DNA from: CALMEC01 sp964434425
GTDB lineage: Bacteria; Actinomycetota; Thermoleophilia; Miltoncostaeales; Miltoncostaeaceae
NCBI GenBank assembly: GCA_964434425.1
Contig: CAYSVH010000005.1
Span: forward strand, 96,549-160,548
Length of the DNA: 64,000 nucleotides
Direction of reading: 5' to 3'
Part shown: in pieces, positions 42,893-51,333 of the stretch
Numbering within the stretch: position 1 is the stretch's first letter
Layout: the number at the start of each line of letters is the position of its first letter
The notes under the pieces: model-generated
Database searches by the model: none
What the model was told of the DNA's origin: nothing
Seen by the model: the letters and a program-made list of their open reading frames with translations, nothing else
Translations under genes and position numbers: made by a program

Positions 42893-43036
42893 CTACGCCG
42901 CGGCGCACATCACGTCGTACGGCACGTGGGAATGCGTGCATCCGGGGACGTTGCAGGGCTCGTCGAGGCGCGGATCCAAGCGGTCGAGCAGATCCTGGAT
43001 CAGACGAGTCTCAAGGTCGGTAACCATGTGAGTCAT
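42893..43036 (-). CDS. 47-residue Cys/His-rich small protein
   Basis: The frame has a perfect AAGGAG 8 nt before its ATG (43036). It encodes a short amphipathic helix (LETRLIQDLLDRL) and a tail with CNVPGCTHSHVPYDVMC. Three cysteines and two histidines in 17 residues suggest a metal site. It lies 79 bp downstream of the HD hydrolase gene on the same strand, so the two may share a transcript. I do not recognise a family. Confidence 0.55.
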   Translation of the reverse strand: MTHMVTDLETRLIQDLLDRLDPRLDEPCNVPGCTHSHVPYDVMCAAA

Positions 43037-43115
43037 TCGATCGCTCCTTGGTGAGGTCGTACCGCTGACAGTGGGGATCCTTCCAATCCGACGTGATCCA
43101 CGGGTTGTGTCCGTG

Positions 43116-43826
43116 TTACGCGTTGGTAATGGAGTCGTCCACGAGCGGAGCGAGGTCGGCCATGGCCGTGACCAGGGAGACGCGGGCGATCGACGGCGCG
43201 TCCGCGGCCAGAGGCAGCACGTCGCGCGTCGTGTCACGAAGATACCGCGCGGCCCACCGCCGGAAGCCCTCCTCCGTGCGCATGACGAGGGCCTGGATGC
43301 TGCGGAGGTTGTCGGTGCGATCGGCCAACTTCAGGGTGTGGCTCTCGACCGGTCCCTCGGCGAGAAGCCGGGCGTAGTACCGGGCGGTGACGTCGCGATC
43401 ATGGGTCTCCGGGGCGGTGAGCCAGCCCACGAGGACGGCCACCTGTGTACCGAAGCCGTGCTCAACCTCGTCGAGAGTCGTCGGTGTATCCTCGACCACG
43501 TCGTGCAGAAGCGCCGCCTGGACAAGTACGGGATCGGCCTCGCCCCACCGGGCGAGCTCGAGCGCCACACGCACCAGGTGGACCCAGTACGGGGTGTCCG
43601 ACCCGTGGCGGGTCTGCGATCCGTGGCGCGCACGGGCGAACGCCAGCGCCCGACGGAAGTCCATTCGTTCCTCGGGGCTGTGCGCGGCGACGAAGTCCAC
43701 CCAGACGCGCTCCACCGCCGTGGGCGTGTCGAACACGGTGGGCCACGCCAGAACGACCGGCGCCCCTCCGGTGAGCGCCGCACCCGCCTCGTCGAGCGTT
43801 GGAGGCTGGAGAGGTGACGACGTCAT
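43116..43826 (-). CDS. HD hydrolase resembling the (p)ppGpp hydrolase domain of RelA/SpoT
   Basis: The 236-residue protein has the RSH hydrolase pattern: YWVHLVRVALELARWGEADP, then the HD motif LLHDVVEDTPTTLDEVEHGFG, then LKLADRTDNLRS. This suggests a small alarmone hydrolase that removes pyrophosphate from (p)ppGpp; no synthetase domain is present, and it is longer than MESH1-type proteins. I chose the ATG at 43826, 8 nt behind TACCCT (leaderless). Its first 13 bp overlap the start of the divergent Ppx/GppA gene. Confidence 0.75.
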   Translation of the reverse strand: MTSSPLQPPTLDEAGAALTGGAPVVLAWPTVFDTPTAVERVWVDFVAAHSPEERMDFRRALAFARARHGSQTRHGSDTPYWVHLVRVALELARWGEADPVLVQAALLHDVVEDTPTTLDEVEHGFGTQVAVLVGWLTAPETHDRDVTARYYARLLAEGPVESHTLKLADRTDNLRSIQALVMRTEEGFRRWAARYLRDTTRDVLPLAADAPSIARVSLVTAMADLAPLVDDSITNA

Positions 43827-45418
43827 CACATCCAAGGGTAGCGCCCCTCTCCGACGATCGCCGTTCCCGACGGGTCGCGATCGTCGACCTCGGGTCGAAC
43901 ACCTTCCGGCTCGTGGTCTTCCGCTACAGCCCGAACGGGCCCTACGCGATGGCCGACGAGATCCGTGAGACCGTTCGCCTCTCGGCGGGTGCTGTCGACG
44001 GCCGGATCACCGACGAGGCCATCGCCCGGGGAGTGACCGCCGCCCGCATGTACGCAACGTACTGCCAGCGATCCGGGATCGACGAGGTGGTCGTCGGCGC
44101 CACCAGCGCGATACGCGACGCGACGAACCAAAGGGAGATCCTCGACGCCTTCGCCCAGGCCGGGCTCCCGGCGCGTGTCCTGTCGACCGAGGACGAGGCC
44201 TACTACGGCTATCTCGGGATCGTCAACAGCATGGACTTCACGGACGGGTTCTTCCTGGACGTGGGCGGCGGAAGCGCGCAGGTCGGTCGCATCACCCGCC
44301 GCGTGCTCGAGCGTTCGATGAGCGCTCCACTGGGTGCCGTGCGCATGACCGAGACCTTCCACACGGGCGCCCGGTCCAAGAAGGCCGACATCAAGGCGCA
44401 GCGCAAGCACGTGCTCGGCCTCCTCGCCGAGCATCCGTGGATCGCGAACATCGGTCAGGAACTCGCCGGGACCGGCGGCACGCTCCGGACCCTGACCGCC
44501 ATGACGCAGCGGAAATCCGCCTACCCGCTCTCCATCGTCCACGACTACGCCCTCACCCGCGATGCCCTGGGATCCCTCATCGAGGAGCTCGCCTCGCTGC
44601 CGGTAGCGGACCGCGAACGCATCCCCGGGCTGAAGCGTGAGCGCGCCGACATCATCCTGGGCGGCGCGATCACGATCACCACGGTCATGGACGTCCTCGG
44701 TGCCGAGTGCATCCGGGTGTGCGGCCAGGGTCTGCGCGAGGGACTCTTCAACGCCCATCGCCTCCATCGGCTCGATCCCCCGCTCGTGCCGGACGTGCGT
44801 CGCAGCACGGTTCTCAACCTGGTCGACAACTTCCACATCGACCGCCATCACGCCGATCACGTCGCACGCATCGCCACCGAGATCTATGACGCCACCGCCG
44901 AGGCCGGACTCCATCCGGGCGATGCGCTCGACCGTGAGTGGCTCTGGGCGGCGGCGATGCTGCATGACATCGGTGTCATCGTCAACTATCACGACCACCA
45001 TAAGCACGGCTGGTACCTGGTCCTGAACAGCGGACTTCCGGGATGGGATCAGCGGGAGCTCGTGATCATCGCCCTGCTCGTGCGCTCGCACCGTAAGTCG
45101 ATCCCGAACTGGGAGGAGTTCCGTCCGATCCTGATGGACGGCGACGACGAGCGCATCCGGCGGCTGATCGCGTGCCTGCGCATCGCCGAGCAGCTGGAGC
45201 GCGACCGCACCCAGGCGGTGCAGTCGGTGGGGGTGTCCGTCGACGGTGACGCCGCCACCCTGCTCCTGCACGGAGATGCCGACCACGCGGTCGCGATGTG
45301 GTCGGCATCGCCCGAGACGGCCATCTTCGAGCGTGCCTTCGGCGTGCCGATGACGCTCGAACCGGTGCGGACGCCGGCGTCGGACCTCCCCGCCCGGACC
45401 GGCTCGGAGACCTCCTGA
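43814..45418 (+). CDS. Ppx/GppA phosphatase family protein with C-terminal HD domain
   Basis: The 534-residue protein starts with the ASKHA-fold exopolyphosphatase/guanosine pentaphosphatase domain (VAIVDLGSNTFRLVVF; FLDVGGGSAQVG; GTGGTLRTLTAM). Its C-terminal HD domain has MLHDIGVIVNYHDHHKHG. Such proteins degrade polyphosphate and/or turn pppGpp into ppGpp. GGAGG at 43801-43805, 8 nt before the GTG at 43814, fixes the start inside the coding region of the divergent HD gene. The two enzymes would act on the same alarmone. Confidence 0.88.
   Translation: MTTSSHPRVAPLSDDRRSRRVAIVDLGSNTFRLVVFRYSPNGPYAMADEIRETVRLSAGAVDGRITDEAIARGVTAARMYATYCQRSGIDEVVVGATSAIRDATNQREILDAFAQAGLPARVLSTEDEAYYGYLGIVNSMDFTDGFFLDVGGGSAQVGRITRRVLERSMSAPLGAVRMTETFHTGARSKKADIKAQRKHVLGLLAEHPWIANIGQELAGTGGTLRTLTAMTQRKSAYPLSIVHDYALTRDALGSLIEELASLPVADRERIPGLKRERADIILGGAITITTVMDVLGAECIRVCGQGLREGLFNAHRLHRLDPPLVPDVRRSTVLNLVDNFHIDRHHADHVARIATEIYDATAEAGLHPGDALDREWLWAAAMLHDIGVIVNYHDHHKHGWYLVLNSGLPGWDQRELVIIALLVRSHRKSIPNWEEFRPILMDGDDERIRRLIACLRIAEQLERDRTQAVQSVGVSVDGDAATLLLHGDADHAVAMWSASPETAIFERAFGVPMTLEPVRTPASDLPARTGSETS
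43835..43840 (-). promoter_or_regulatory. -10 element (TACCCT) of the HD hydrolase gene
   Basis: TACCCT ends 8 nt before the ATG at 43826 and lies inside the coding region of the Ppx/GppA gene. Confidence 0.5.
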
Positions 45419-45552
45419 CGCCACCCGTCCGTGACCTCCACGCGAGATCGCCATATTCCGTCGCGCGGTTCACGGCAGACCGTCTTTCTCACCACACCGA
45501 CATGAGCGGTCACCCCGACGGTCACAAACCACCGAAGGTGAGGCGGCTGGCC

Positions 45553-46272
45553 CTACTCCGTGGAGCTGTACGTGTAGGCCGACCGGTCTCCGAGGTCCGA
45601 GTGGCGCTCCCGGTCGAGGGCCACCGCGGGCACGCACCACGACGCGTTCGGTGAGTAGGTGCCGTCGGCGATCATGTGCTCCTGCGCGGGCCTCAGCATC
45701 GTGATCGCGTAGGGCGGCTCGACCATGTCGACCGCGAGCGGCGACCATGTGCTCGCCACGGTCGCGACCCACGGTTGTGTCGAGATGACGGGACGACCGT
45801 TCGGGACGAGAACGACATGGTGGTGGCCCGCCTCGTAGTGGGTGGGCGCACCGACGCGCGCGCTCGTCCGGATCACGACGTCCCCGCCCTCGAGGCGGGT
45901 CTCACCGGTCACAATGTCCTGTCGCACCGCCAGAGCGGTCACACCGTCGGTCACATGGCACCCCCGCTCCGCGTAGAAGCGCTGCGCGACGGGTGTGGAG
46001 GCGATCACATGGGTGACGAGCCGCGTGGGCGTCACTCCGTCCGGGCTCATCGTGTCGAGTTCGACCCCGACGAGGGTGGCGGAATGCGCACCCAGGCCGG
46101 TGGTCTGGACCGCGCTGTCGACGACGTACTGGATGGCGAACGCCCGCCGGTCCGGATGTGCACGGGTGCCCTCGGGCAGGAGCCCCAGCACGTGGGACGG
46201 CTCCTCGACGACCCACGAGCAGCGGTGAAGACGGGCACCGACGATCATCTGGGCGACGTTCGCGTCGATCAC
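45553..46272 (-). CDS. Protein of unknown function
   Basis: The 239-residue protein has no signal peptide or membrane helix. It seems to be a beta-rich soluble protein with many His residues (RVGAPTHYEAGHHHVVLVPNG) and several conserved-looking Trp. The GTG start lies 4 bp after the stop of the SUI1-like gene on the same strand, so they are probably one operon. I cannot assign a family; an acetoacetate-decarboxylase-like or cupin-like fold would be guesses. Confidence 0.6.
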   Translation of the reverse strand: MIDANVAQMIVGARLHRCSWVVEEPSHVLGLLPEGTRAHPDRRAFAIQYVVDSAVQTTGLGAHSATLVGVELDTMSPDGVTPTRLVTHVIASTPVAQRFYAERGCHVTDGVTALAVRQDIVTGETRLEGGDVVIRTSARVGAPTHYEAGHHHVVLVPNGRPVISTQPWVATVASTWSPLAVDMVEPPYAITMLRPAQEHMIADGTYSPNASWCVPAVALDRERHSDLGDRSAYTYSSTE

Positions 46273-46276
46273 ACGC

Positions 46277-46639
46277 TCACCCGCCCGCGATCTTCGTGGT
46301 GTAGGTCGACGAGAGGTGGTCCGCGATCCTCTGACGGTGGTCGCCCTGGATCTCGACGACGCCGTCGCGGACGGTTCCGCCCGAACCGCAGAGCTTCTTG
46401 AGCTTCGCACCGACCGCCGCGACGTCCTGGGCCGGAAGCCCCGTCACGAGCGTCACGGTCTTCCCTCCACGTCCGGCCTTCGTCCGCGCGACGCGGACCA
46501 CGCCGTCATCCGGAGGACGGGTGGTCCTCCCATGGGATGGATCACGCACCGTGCGGTCGCGTGACGGCGGCTGGGCGATTCGACCCTCGTCGGTGGAGTA
46601 CACACGCGAGGTGTCATCGGTACGGCGGATGCGTGCCAT
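46277..46639 (-). CDS. SUI1/YciH-family translation initiation factor
   Basis: The 120-residue protein has a variable basic N-terminus. The eIF1-like SUI1 core follows (RVARTKAGRGGKTVTLVTGLPAQDVAAVGAKLKKLCGSGGTVRDG...EIQGDHRQRIADHL). Bacterial members (YciH) affect the fidelity of start-codon choice, which is of note in a genome with many leaderless mRNAs. TAACCT lies 9 nt before the ATG. Confidence 0.9.
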   Translation of the reverse strand: MARIRRTDDTSRVYSTDEGRIAQPPSRDRTVRDPSHGRTTRPPDDGVVRVARTKAGRGGKTVTLVTGLPAQDVAAVGAKLKKLCGSGGTVRDGVVEIQGDHRQRIADHLSSTYTTKIAGG

Positions 46640-46648
46640 GAGGCTCTA

Positions 46649-46654
46649 AGGTTA
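46649..46654 (-). promoter_or_regulatory. -10 element (TAACCT) of the SUI1-like gene
   Basis: TAACCT ends 9 nt before the ATG at 46639, so the leader has at most a few bases. Confidence 0.5.
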
Positions 46655-46700
46655 GCGCCGTCGCCCGCCGGCCACCGAAGGATCGGGGACCCCGCAACGC

Positions 46701-47528
46701 ATGATCGAGATCCACAGCCACAGCACCGCCTCCGACGGTGACCTCGCACCATGTGAACTGGTCGAACACGCATCCCGCGCCGGAATCACGACCCTGGCCC
46801 TGACGGATCACGACACCGTGGAGGGACTGGACGAGGCCCGGGACGCCGCCGAGGCGGCCGGTATCGACTTCGTCCCGGGTGTCGAGCTCACCGTGTCGGC
46901 GCCGCACGGGTCGATGCACCTGCTCGCGTATCTGCCGAGCACGGCACCCGCCGCACTGGGCGAGCGGCTGAGCGAGCTCGGCGAGCTTCGCGCCACACGC
47001 GTCCGGCGGATCGTCGAGCGGCTCAACGAACTCGGCGTCCCCCTCGACTGGGAGAACGTGGAGGCCCGCGCCGGGGGACGTCTGGGGCGGCCCCACGTCG
47101 CCGGCGCTCTCGTCGCTGCGGGGCACGCCTCGTCCGTCCAGGAGGCGTTCGACGTCTGGCTGGCCGATGGCCGACCGGCGCACATCCCCCAGAAGGGGAT
47201 CGAGCCGCGCGAGGCGATCCAGCTGGTGCGCGAGTCCGGTGGATGCCCGGTCCTCGCCCATCCTGCGACTCTTCGTCTGCCGGTCCGTCATCTCTCGTCG
47301 TTCGTACAGCAGCTGACGGCGTGGGGCCTGGGCGGAATCGAGGTGCACCGACCGGAGCATGGTCCCGAGCAGCGCGACGACTACGCCGGCATCGCCCGTC
47401 GCATGCACGTCATCCCGTGCGGCGGATCCGACTTCCACCGGCCGGACGGCCCGTTCGCGATCGGTGACACGGGTCACCCCGGCATCCCTGCCGCGTCCGT
47501 CGAGAGAATCCGCGAACAGCTGCGGTAG
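46701..47528 (+). CDS. PHP-domain phosphoesterase (YciV/RNase AM-like)
   Basis: The 275-residue protein has the PHP metal motifs MIEIHSHSTASDGDLAP, LALTDHDTVEGL, GVELTVS, VLAHPATL and CGGSDFHRPDGP in order. This subgroup includes 3',5'-nucleoside bisphosphate phosphatases and RNase AM, which clear pAp or trim rRNA 5' ends. The ATG at 46701 directly opens the domain. It is divergent from the SUI1-like gene, and repeat C follows its end. Confidence 0.88.
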   Translation: MIEIHSHSTASDGDLAPCELVEHASRAGITTLALTDHDTVEGLDEARDAAEAAGIDFVPGVELTVSAPHGSMHLLAYLPSTAPAALGERLSELGELRATRVRRIVERLNELGVPLDWENVEARAGGRLGRPHVAGALVAAGHASSVQEAFDVWLADGRPAHIPQKGIEPREAIQLVRESGGCPVLAHPATLRLPVRHLSSFVQQLTAWGLGGIEVHRPEHGPEQRDDYAGIARRMHVIPCGGSDFHRPDGPFAIGDTGHPGIPAASVERIREQLR

Positions 47529-47580
47529 CGCCCTGACGGGAGGACCGTCGACGCGTATCCCGCTCGGGACGCACAACCAC

Positions 47581-47680
47581 CGATTCCACGACCTCGCGGC
47601 CTGGCGCATCCCCTGGCGGCGGCCCGCATCCACCGGTGACGCACCCCATATCCACGATCTGCGTGGAATCAATCATCTAG
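47581..47680. repeat. Dispersed intergenic repeat, internally deleted copy C
   Basis: This copy keeps both ends of the family and lacks the middle: left GATTCCACGACCTCGCGGC with GGCGGCGG, right CATCCACCGGTGACGCACCCC and ATCCACGATC, then the full terminal CGTGGAATCAATCATCTAG. The ends are inverted repeats of each other. The right end runs into the -10 element of pepF. Confidence 0.8.
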
Positions 47681-47683
47681 CTT
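47678..47683 (+). promoter_or_regulatory. -10 element (TAGCTT) of pepF, made partly from repeat C
   Basis: TAGCTT ends 7 nt before the pepF ATG at 47691, and its first three bases are the last bases of repeat C (CTAG). Confidence 0.5.
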
Positions 47684-47690
47684 CTCGAAC

Positions 47691-49475
47691 ATGACGACGA
47701 ACAGCGCACTTCCGAACGCCGAGGGCGTCCACTGGGACCTCTCCCGCCTCGCCACCGATGCCGACCAGGCCCGCGCCGAGGTGGCCGACGCCATCGAACG
47801 CTGCCGGGAGTTCGAGTCGCGCTACCGGGGCACGATCGCCACCATCGACGCACCGACGCTCGCGACGCTCCTCAGCGAGCTCGCCGACCTCGACCGCGAT
47901 CTCTCACGTGTGGGTTCGTACGCCCACCTCCGCGAGTCGGTGGACGCGACGGATCCCGAGACCCAGGACCTCGTCGGTCTCATGGACCGCACGTTCGTCG
48001 AGGTCGGCAACGCGCTGCGCTTCTTCGAACTCGAGTGGATCGCCCTCGACGAGGCGCGCGCGGACGCGCTCATCGCGGCGCCCGAGGTCGCGGCGGATCG
48101 CCACCACCTGCGCTCCATCCGCCGTTTCGCGCCGCACCGCCTGTCCGAGCCGGAGGAGCGGATGCTCGCCGAGCGGCAGCCCGCCGCCGTCAGCGCGTGG
48201 CACACGCTGTTCGGCCGGATCACCTCCACGCTCGAAACCGACTTCGACGCCGGCGACGGCCCCGAGCCCCATGGCATCGATCGCCTGCTCTCGTACGTCC
48301 GCGAACCGGACCGCGGCCTGCGTCAGCGGGCCCTCACGGCTCTGTACGGCATGCTGCGTCCCCACGCTCCGACGGTTGCGCACTGCTACGACACCCTGGT
48401 GGCCGACCGCCTCTCGATGGATGGCCTGCGCTCCTACTCCGGGCCGATGGAGCAGGCGCATCTCAGTAACGAGCTGACCGCGCCCGTCGTGGACGGGATG
48501 ATGGACGCCGTCGGCCGGCACTACCCGCTCGCCCAGCGCTGGTTCCGGGCCAAGGCCGAGATCCTCGGGCTCGATCGCCTGACGCTGGCCGATCAGTACG
48601 CCCCCGTCGGCGACGGGCGCACCGTCCGGTTCGACGAGGCCATGTCGCTCGTCGTGAGCGCCTTCTCGTCGTTCTCACCCGACGTGGCCGAGGTGGCCAC
48701 GTCGTTCATCGACGAGCAGCGGGTCGACGCCGAGCCCCGCAGCGGCAAGCGCGGCGGTGCCTTCTGCAGCCCGATCAGCGACCGCGTCCGACCGTTCGTG
48801 CTCCTCAACCACACGGACCGCATGGCGGACGTGCTCACCATCGCGCATGAGTTCGGACACGGGATGCACTTCCAGTTCTCGTTCGCCCACCAGACGCCGC
48901 TGTCGGCGACGTCCGGCATCGCCCTGGCGGAGGTTCCCTCCACGTTCGCCGAGCAGATCACGTACGACCACCTGCTGTCCACCGAGACGGATCCGGCCAC
49001 CCGTCGCTCCCTCGCGTGCGAGCGGGTGGAGGCGGCGTTCGCCACCATCTTCCGTCAGGTCGTGCTCGCCCGCTACGAGCAGGCGGCGTACGCCCACCGG
49101 GCCGCCGGCACCACGCTCACGGCCGACCGGCTGGGGGATGCGTGGTTCGCGGCCAACGAGGCGTACTACGGCGACGCCATGGACCTCCCGGACGACTACC
49201 GGCTCGGCTGGTCGTACATCCCCCACTTCATTCACACGCGCTTCTACACGTACTCGTACGCGTTCGCACTCCTCGTGTCGCTGGCGCTCGTCGGCCGGTA
49301 CCGCCGCGACGGCGACGCGTTCGTCGCGGCCTACCTCGACTTCCTGCGGTCGGGCGGATCCGCACCGCCGGCCGAGCTCCTGGGCCGGCTGGGTCTCGAC
49401 ATCGCCGACCCGTCGGTGTGGGACGAGGGCTTCGCCGAGATCGACCGCATGGTGGGCGAGGCCCAGGCCGAGTAG
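47691..49475 (+). CDS. pepF: Oligoendopeptidase F (M3B metallopeptidase)
   Basis: The 594-residue protein has the zinc motif TIAHEFGHGMHFQFS near residue 383 with the following Glu in ALAEVPSTFAE, and the long helical N-terminus of PepF. It degrades peptides of roughly 7-17 residues in the cytoplasm. GAFCSPISDRVRPFVLLNH is a further family feature. The start follows a leaderless -10 element. Confidence 0.95.
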   Translation: MTTNSALPNAEGVHWDLSRLATDADQARAEVADAIERCREFESRYRGTIATIDAPTLATLLSELADLDRDLSRVGSYAHLRESVDATDPETQDLVGLMDRTFVEVGNALRFFELEWIALDEARADALIAAPEVAADRHHLRSIRRFAPHRLSEPEERMLAERQPAAVSAWHTLFGRITSTLETDFDAGDGPEPHGIDRLLSYVREPDRGLRQRALTALYGMLRPHAPTVAHCYDTLVADRLSMDGLRSYSGPMEQAHLSNELTAPVVDGMMDAVGRHYPLAQRWFRAKAEILGLDRLTLADQYAPVGDGRTVRFDEAMSLVVSAFSSFSPDVAEVATSFIDEQRVDAEPRSGKRGGAFCSPISDRVRPFVLLNHTDRMADVLTIAHEFGHGMHFQFSFAHQTPLSATSGIALAEVPSTFAEQITYDHLLSTETDPATRRSLACERVEAAFATIFRQVVLARYEQAAYAHRAAGTTLTADRLGDAWFAANEAYYGDAMDLPDDYRLGWSYIPHFIHTRFYTYSYAFALLVSLALVGRYRRDGDAFVAAYLDFLRSGGSAPPAELLGRLGLDIADPSVWDEGFAEIDRMVGEAQAE

Positions 49476-49878
49476 CCGACGGTCCACCGTTCCGTCGGTG
49501 TCCGCCGCCCATCGGTGCGGACACCGACGCGACGCGCCATCGCCACCGCGGGACGCGATGCCACCACCGGCGTCCGATGGGGGCGACGGAGACGCTCCAC
49601 CTGGGCGCGGACCGCGGAGATGAACGACACGGGAACGTCGACTCCGTCGTCTGTCCCTCACGGGATGTCGCCGATCGCGTCCCTCGCCTCGGCCCGGCGG
49701 GTCTCGGTCCGCCCGTCGGCCACCGGCGGTCGGAGGGATTCCGCGTCAAGCGCACCGGACGATGTAGCGTCGGTGTCCGAGACCGGACATGGAACCCGTG
49801 CCGTGCGCGACGGTGCGGGACTCGCCGCTCATGGTGGCGCGTATCCGATACGCACACGACGAATGTCAGGAGTACGAG
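49476..49878. other. 403-bp intergenic region without a recognised gene
   Basis: Only GC-rich sequence with shadow frames is visible. Short inverted pieces such as CCGTTCCGTCGGTG and a TAGCGT near 49764 might be promoter parts for the hydratase gene. I see no RNA gene, repeat copy or clear terminator. Confidence 0.5.
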
Positions 49879-50661
49879 ATGAGTGTCAGTTCCCCGACGG
49901 TGGCCGTTGCGTTCGACGACGGCGTGGTGGACGTGCGTCTCCTGGAGGCGGACCGGCGCAACCCTCTGTCGCTCGAGACGATGGAGGCGCTCACGGCGAA
50001 CCTGCGCGAGATCGCCGAGCGCGCAGACGCGCGGGCGGTGGTCATCCAGGCCGACGGTCCCGTGTTCTCGGCAGGGCACGACCTGCGCCAAATGCTCGGC
50101 AGGAGCATCGCCGACGAGAGGGAGATCTTCCGTGCCTGCACCGAGATGATGGAGACGGTGCAGGCCATTCCCCAGCCCGTGATCGCAGCCGTCCAGGGCG
50201 CGGCGCTGGCGGCCGGATGCCAGCTCGTGGCGACCTGTGATCTCGCGATCGCCGCGGAGACGGCGGTGTTCGGAACCCCGGGTGTGAGGATCGGCCTTTT
50301 CTGCTCGACGCCCATGGTGGCCGTGAGCCGGGCGGTCGGCCGCAAGCGGGCCATGCAGATGCTTCTGACCGGCACGACGATCGACGCCGCGACGGCCGCT
50401 GACTGGGGGTTGATCAACGAGGTCGTACCCGCGGACATGGTCACCGATCGTGCCAGGGCCCTCGCCCGTGAGATCGCCGTCGCGAGCCCGCTGACATTGC
50501 GCGTCGGCAAGCAGGCGTTCTATCGCCAGATCGACCTGCCCCAATCACATGCCTACTCGGAGATGAGCGAGCTCATGGCAACGAACGCCATGACCTGCGA
50601 CGCCCAGGAGGGCATCGGCGCATTCCTTGAGAAGCGCCGGCCGGAGTGGCGCGGACGGTAG
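49879..50661 (+). CDS. Enoyl-CoA hydratase/isomerase family protein
   Basis: The 260-residue crotonase-fold protein has the oxyanion-hole region VFSAGHDLRQM and the second site CDLAIAAETAVFGTPGVRIGLF. The glutamates of true hydratases are replaced around GLF, so it may be an isomerase or a hydratase-like protein (ECHDC3-type). AGGAG lies 7-8 nt before the ATG at 49879, which I prefer to the frame beginning at 49789. It stands alone and is followed by a strong terminator. Confidence 0.88.
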   Translation: MSVSSPTVAVAFDDGVVDVRLLEADRRNPLSLETMEALTANLREIAERADARAVVIQADGPVFSAGHDLRQMLGRSIADEREIFRACTEMMETVQAIPQPVIAAVQGAALAAGCQLVATCDLAIAAETAVFGTPGVRIGLFCSTPMVAVSRAVGRKRAMQMLLTGTTIDAATAADWGLINEVVPADMVTDRARALAREIAVASPLTLRVGKQAFYRQIDLPQSHAYSEMSELMATNAMTCDAQEGIGAFLEKRRPEWRGR

Positions 50662-50759
50662 AACCGTGGGTATGCCCGCCGGGGAGGGTACGCCGGATGA
50701 GCATGCCGATCCGATGCTGTGCCCGCACCCGATGCGCGGGAAAGCCGGACACCACTAGG

Positions 50760-50797
50760 TCGGGGGAGGGTGCGGTGGTCACCGCACCCTCCCCCGA
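50760..50797. terminator. Perfect 18-bp bidirectional terminator stem
   Basis: TCGGGGGAGGGTGCGGTG (50760-50777) and CACCGCACCCTCCCCCGA (50780-50797) pair perfectly with a 2-nt centre between two convergent genes. Confidence 0.85.
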
Positions 50798-50802
50798 GGG
50801 AA

Positions 50803-51258
50803 CTACTTCTTGGCGCCCTTCTTCGACGCCTTGAGCGGGTTCAGAGCCTTCTGGACCTGCTCCGGAAGCTCGGTGATGTGGTAGAGCGGAAGGCCGCAGA
50901 CCGGGGCGGTACGCACCGGGCGCGCCTGGCACTCCGTCGGCTGTCCCCACAGGGTGGTCGTGCGGTGACCGCGCTCGCAGACGTAGACGCGGGCGACGCG
51001 GACGTCGGGAAGACCGGCACCGACCGCGGCCGCCTCGGGCTCGGGGTCGGACTCTTCGGCGACGGGCTCCTCGGCCTCAGCCTCAGCGACGGCGGTCTCC
51101 TCCTCGGCCTCGGCGGTCTCCTCGACCTCGGCCGATGCGCTCGCGTCGTCGGTGGTCTCCGCCGTGGCCTCGGGGGCCTCCTCGACGGTGGGCTCCTCCA
51201 CTGCGGGGGCGTCCTCGGTTGTCGCGTCGTCGGTGACGGCGGTGGCGTCGTCGCTCAT
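50803..51258 (-). CDS. Acidic protein with C-terminal Cys-rich domain and basic tail
   Basis: The 151-residue protein has ~80 residues made almost only of Glu, Ala, Asp, Thr and Val. A compact domain follows, with YVCERGHRTT, PTECQARP and APVCGLPLYHI (a probable four-ligand zinc site), and then a Lys-rich tail (LKASKKGAKK). Acidic disordered head plus basic tail suggests a nucleic-acid or ribosome-related role, but no family is recognised. AGGAGC lies 8 nt before the ATG. Confidence 0.7.
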   Translation of the reverse strand: MSDDATAVTDDATTEDAPAVEEPTVEEAPEATAETTDDASASAEVEETAEAEEETAVAEAEAEEPVAEESDPEPEAAAVGAGLPDVRVARVYVCERGHRTTTLWGQPTECQARPVRTAPVCGLPLYHITELPEQVQKALNPLKASKKGAKK

Positions 51259-51319
51259 TGGTGCTCCTGCTCAGCTCGTTCGGAAGGGGACAGGATAGCG
51301 ATTCGCGCCGCCGGTTGAG

Positions 51320-51325
51320 TAGCCT
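51320..51325 (+). promoter_or_regulatory. -10 element (TAGCCT) of the methyltransferase gene
   Basis: TAGCCT ends 8 nt before the GTG at 51334 (leaderless pattern). A divergent TATCCT near 51292 could serve the acidic-protein gene. Confidence 0.5.
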
Positions 51326-51333
51326 CCCTCGTC

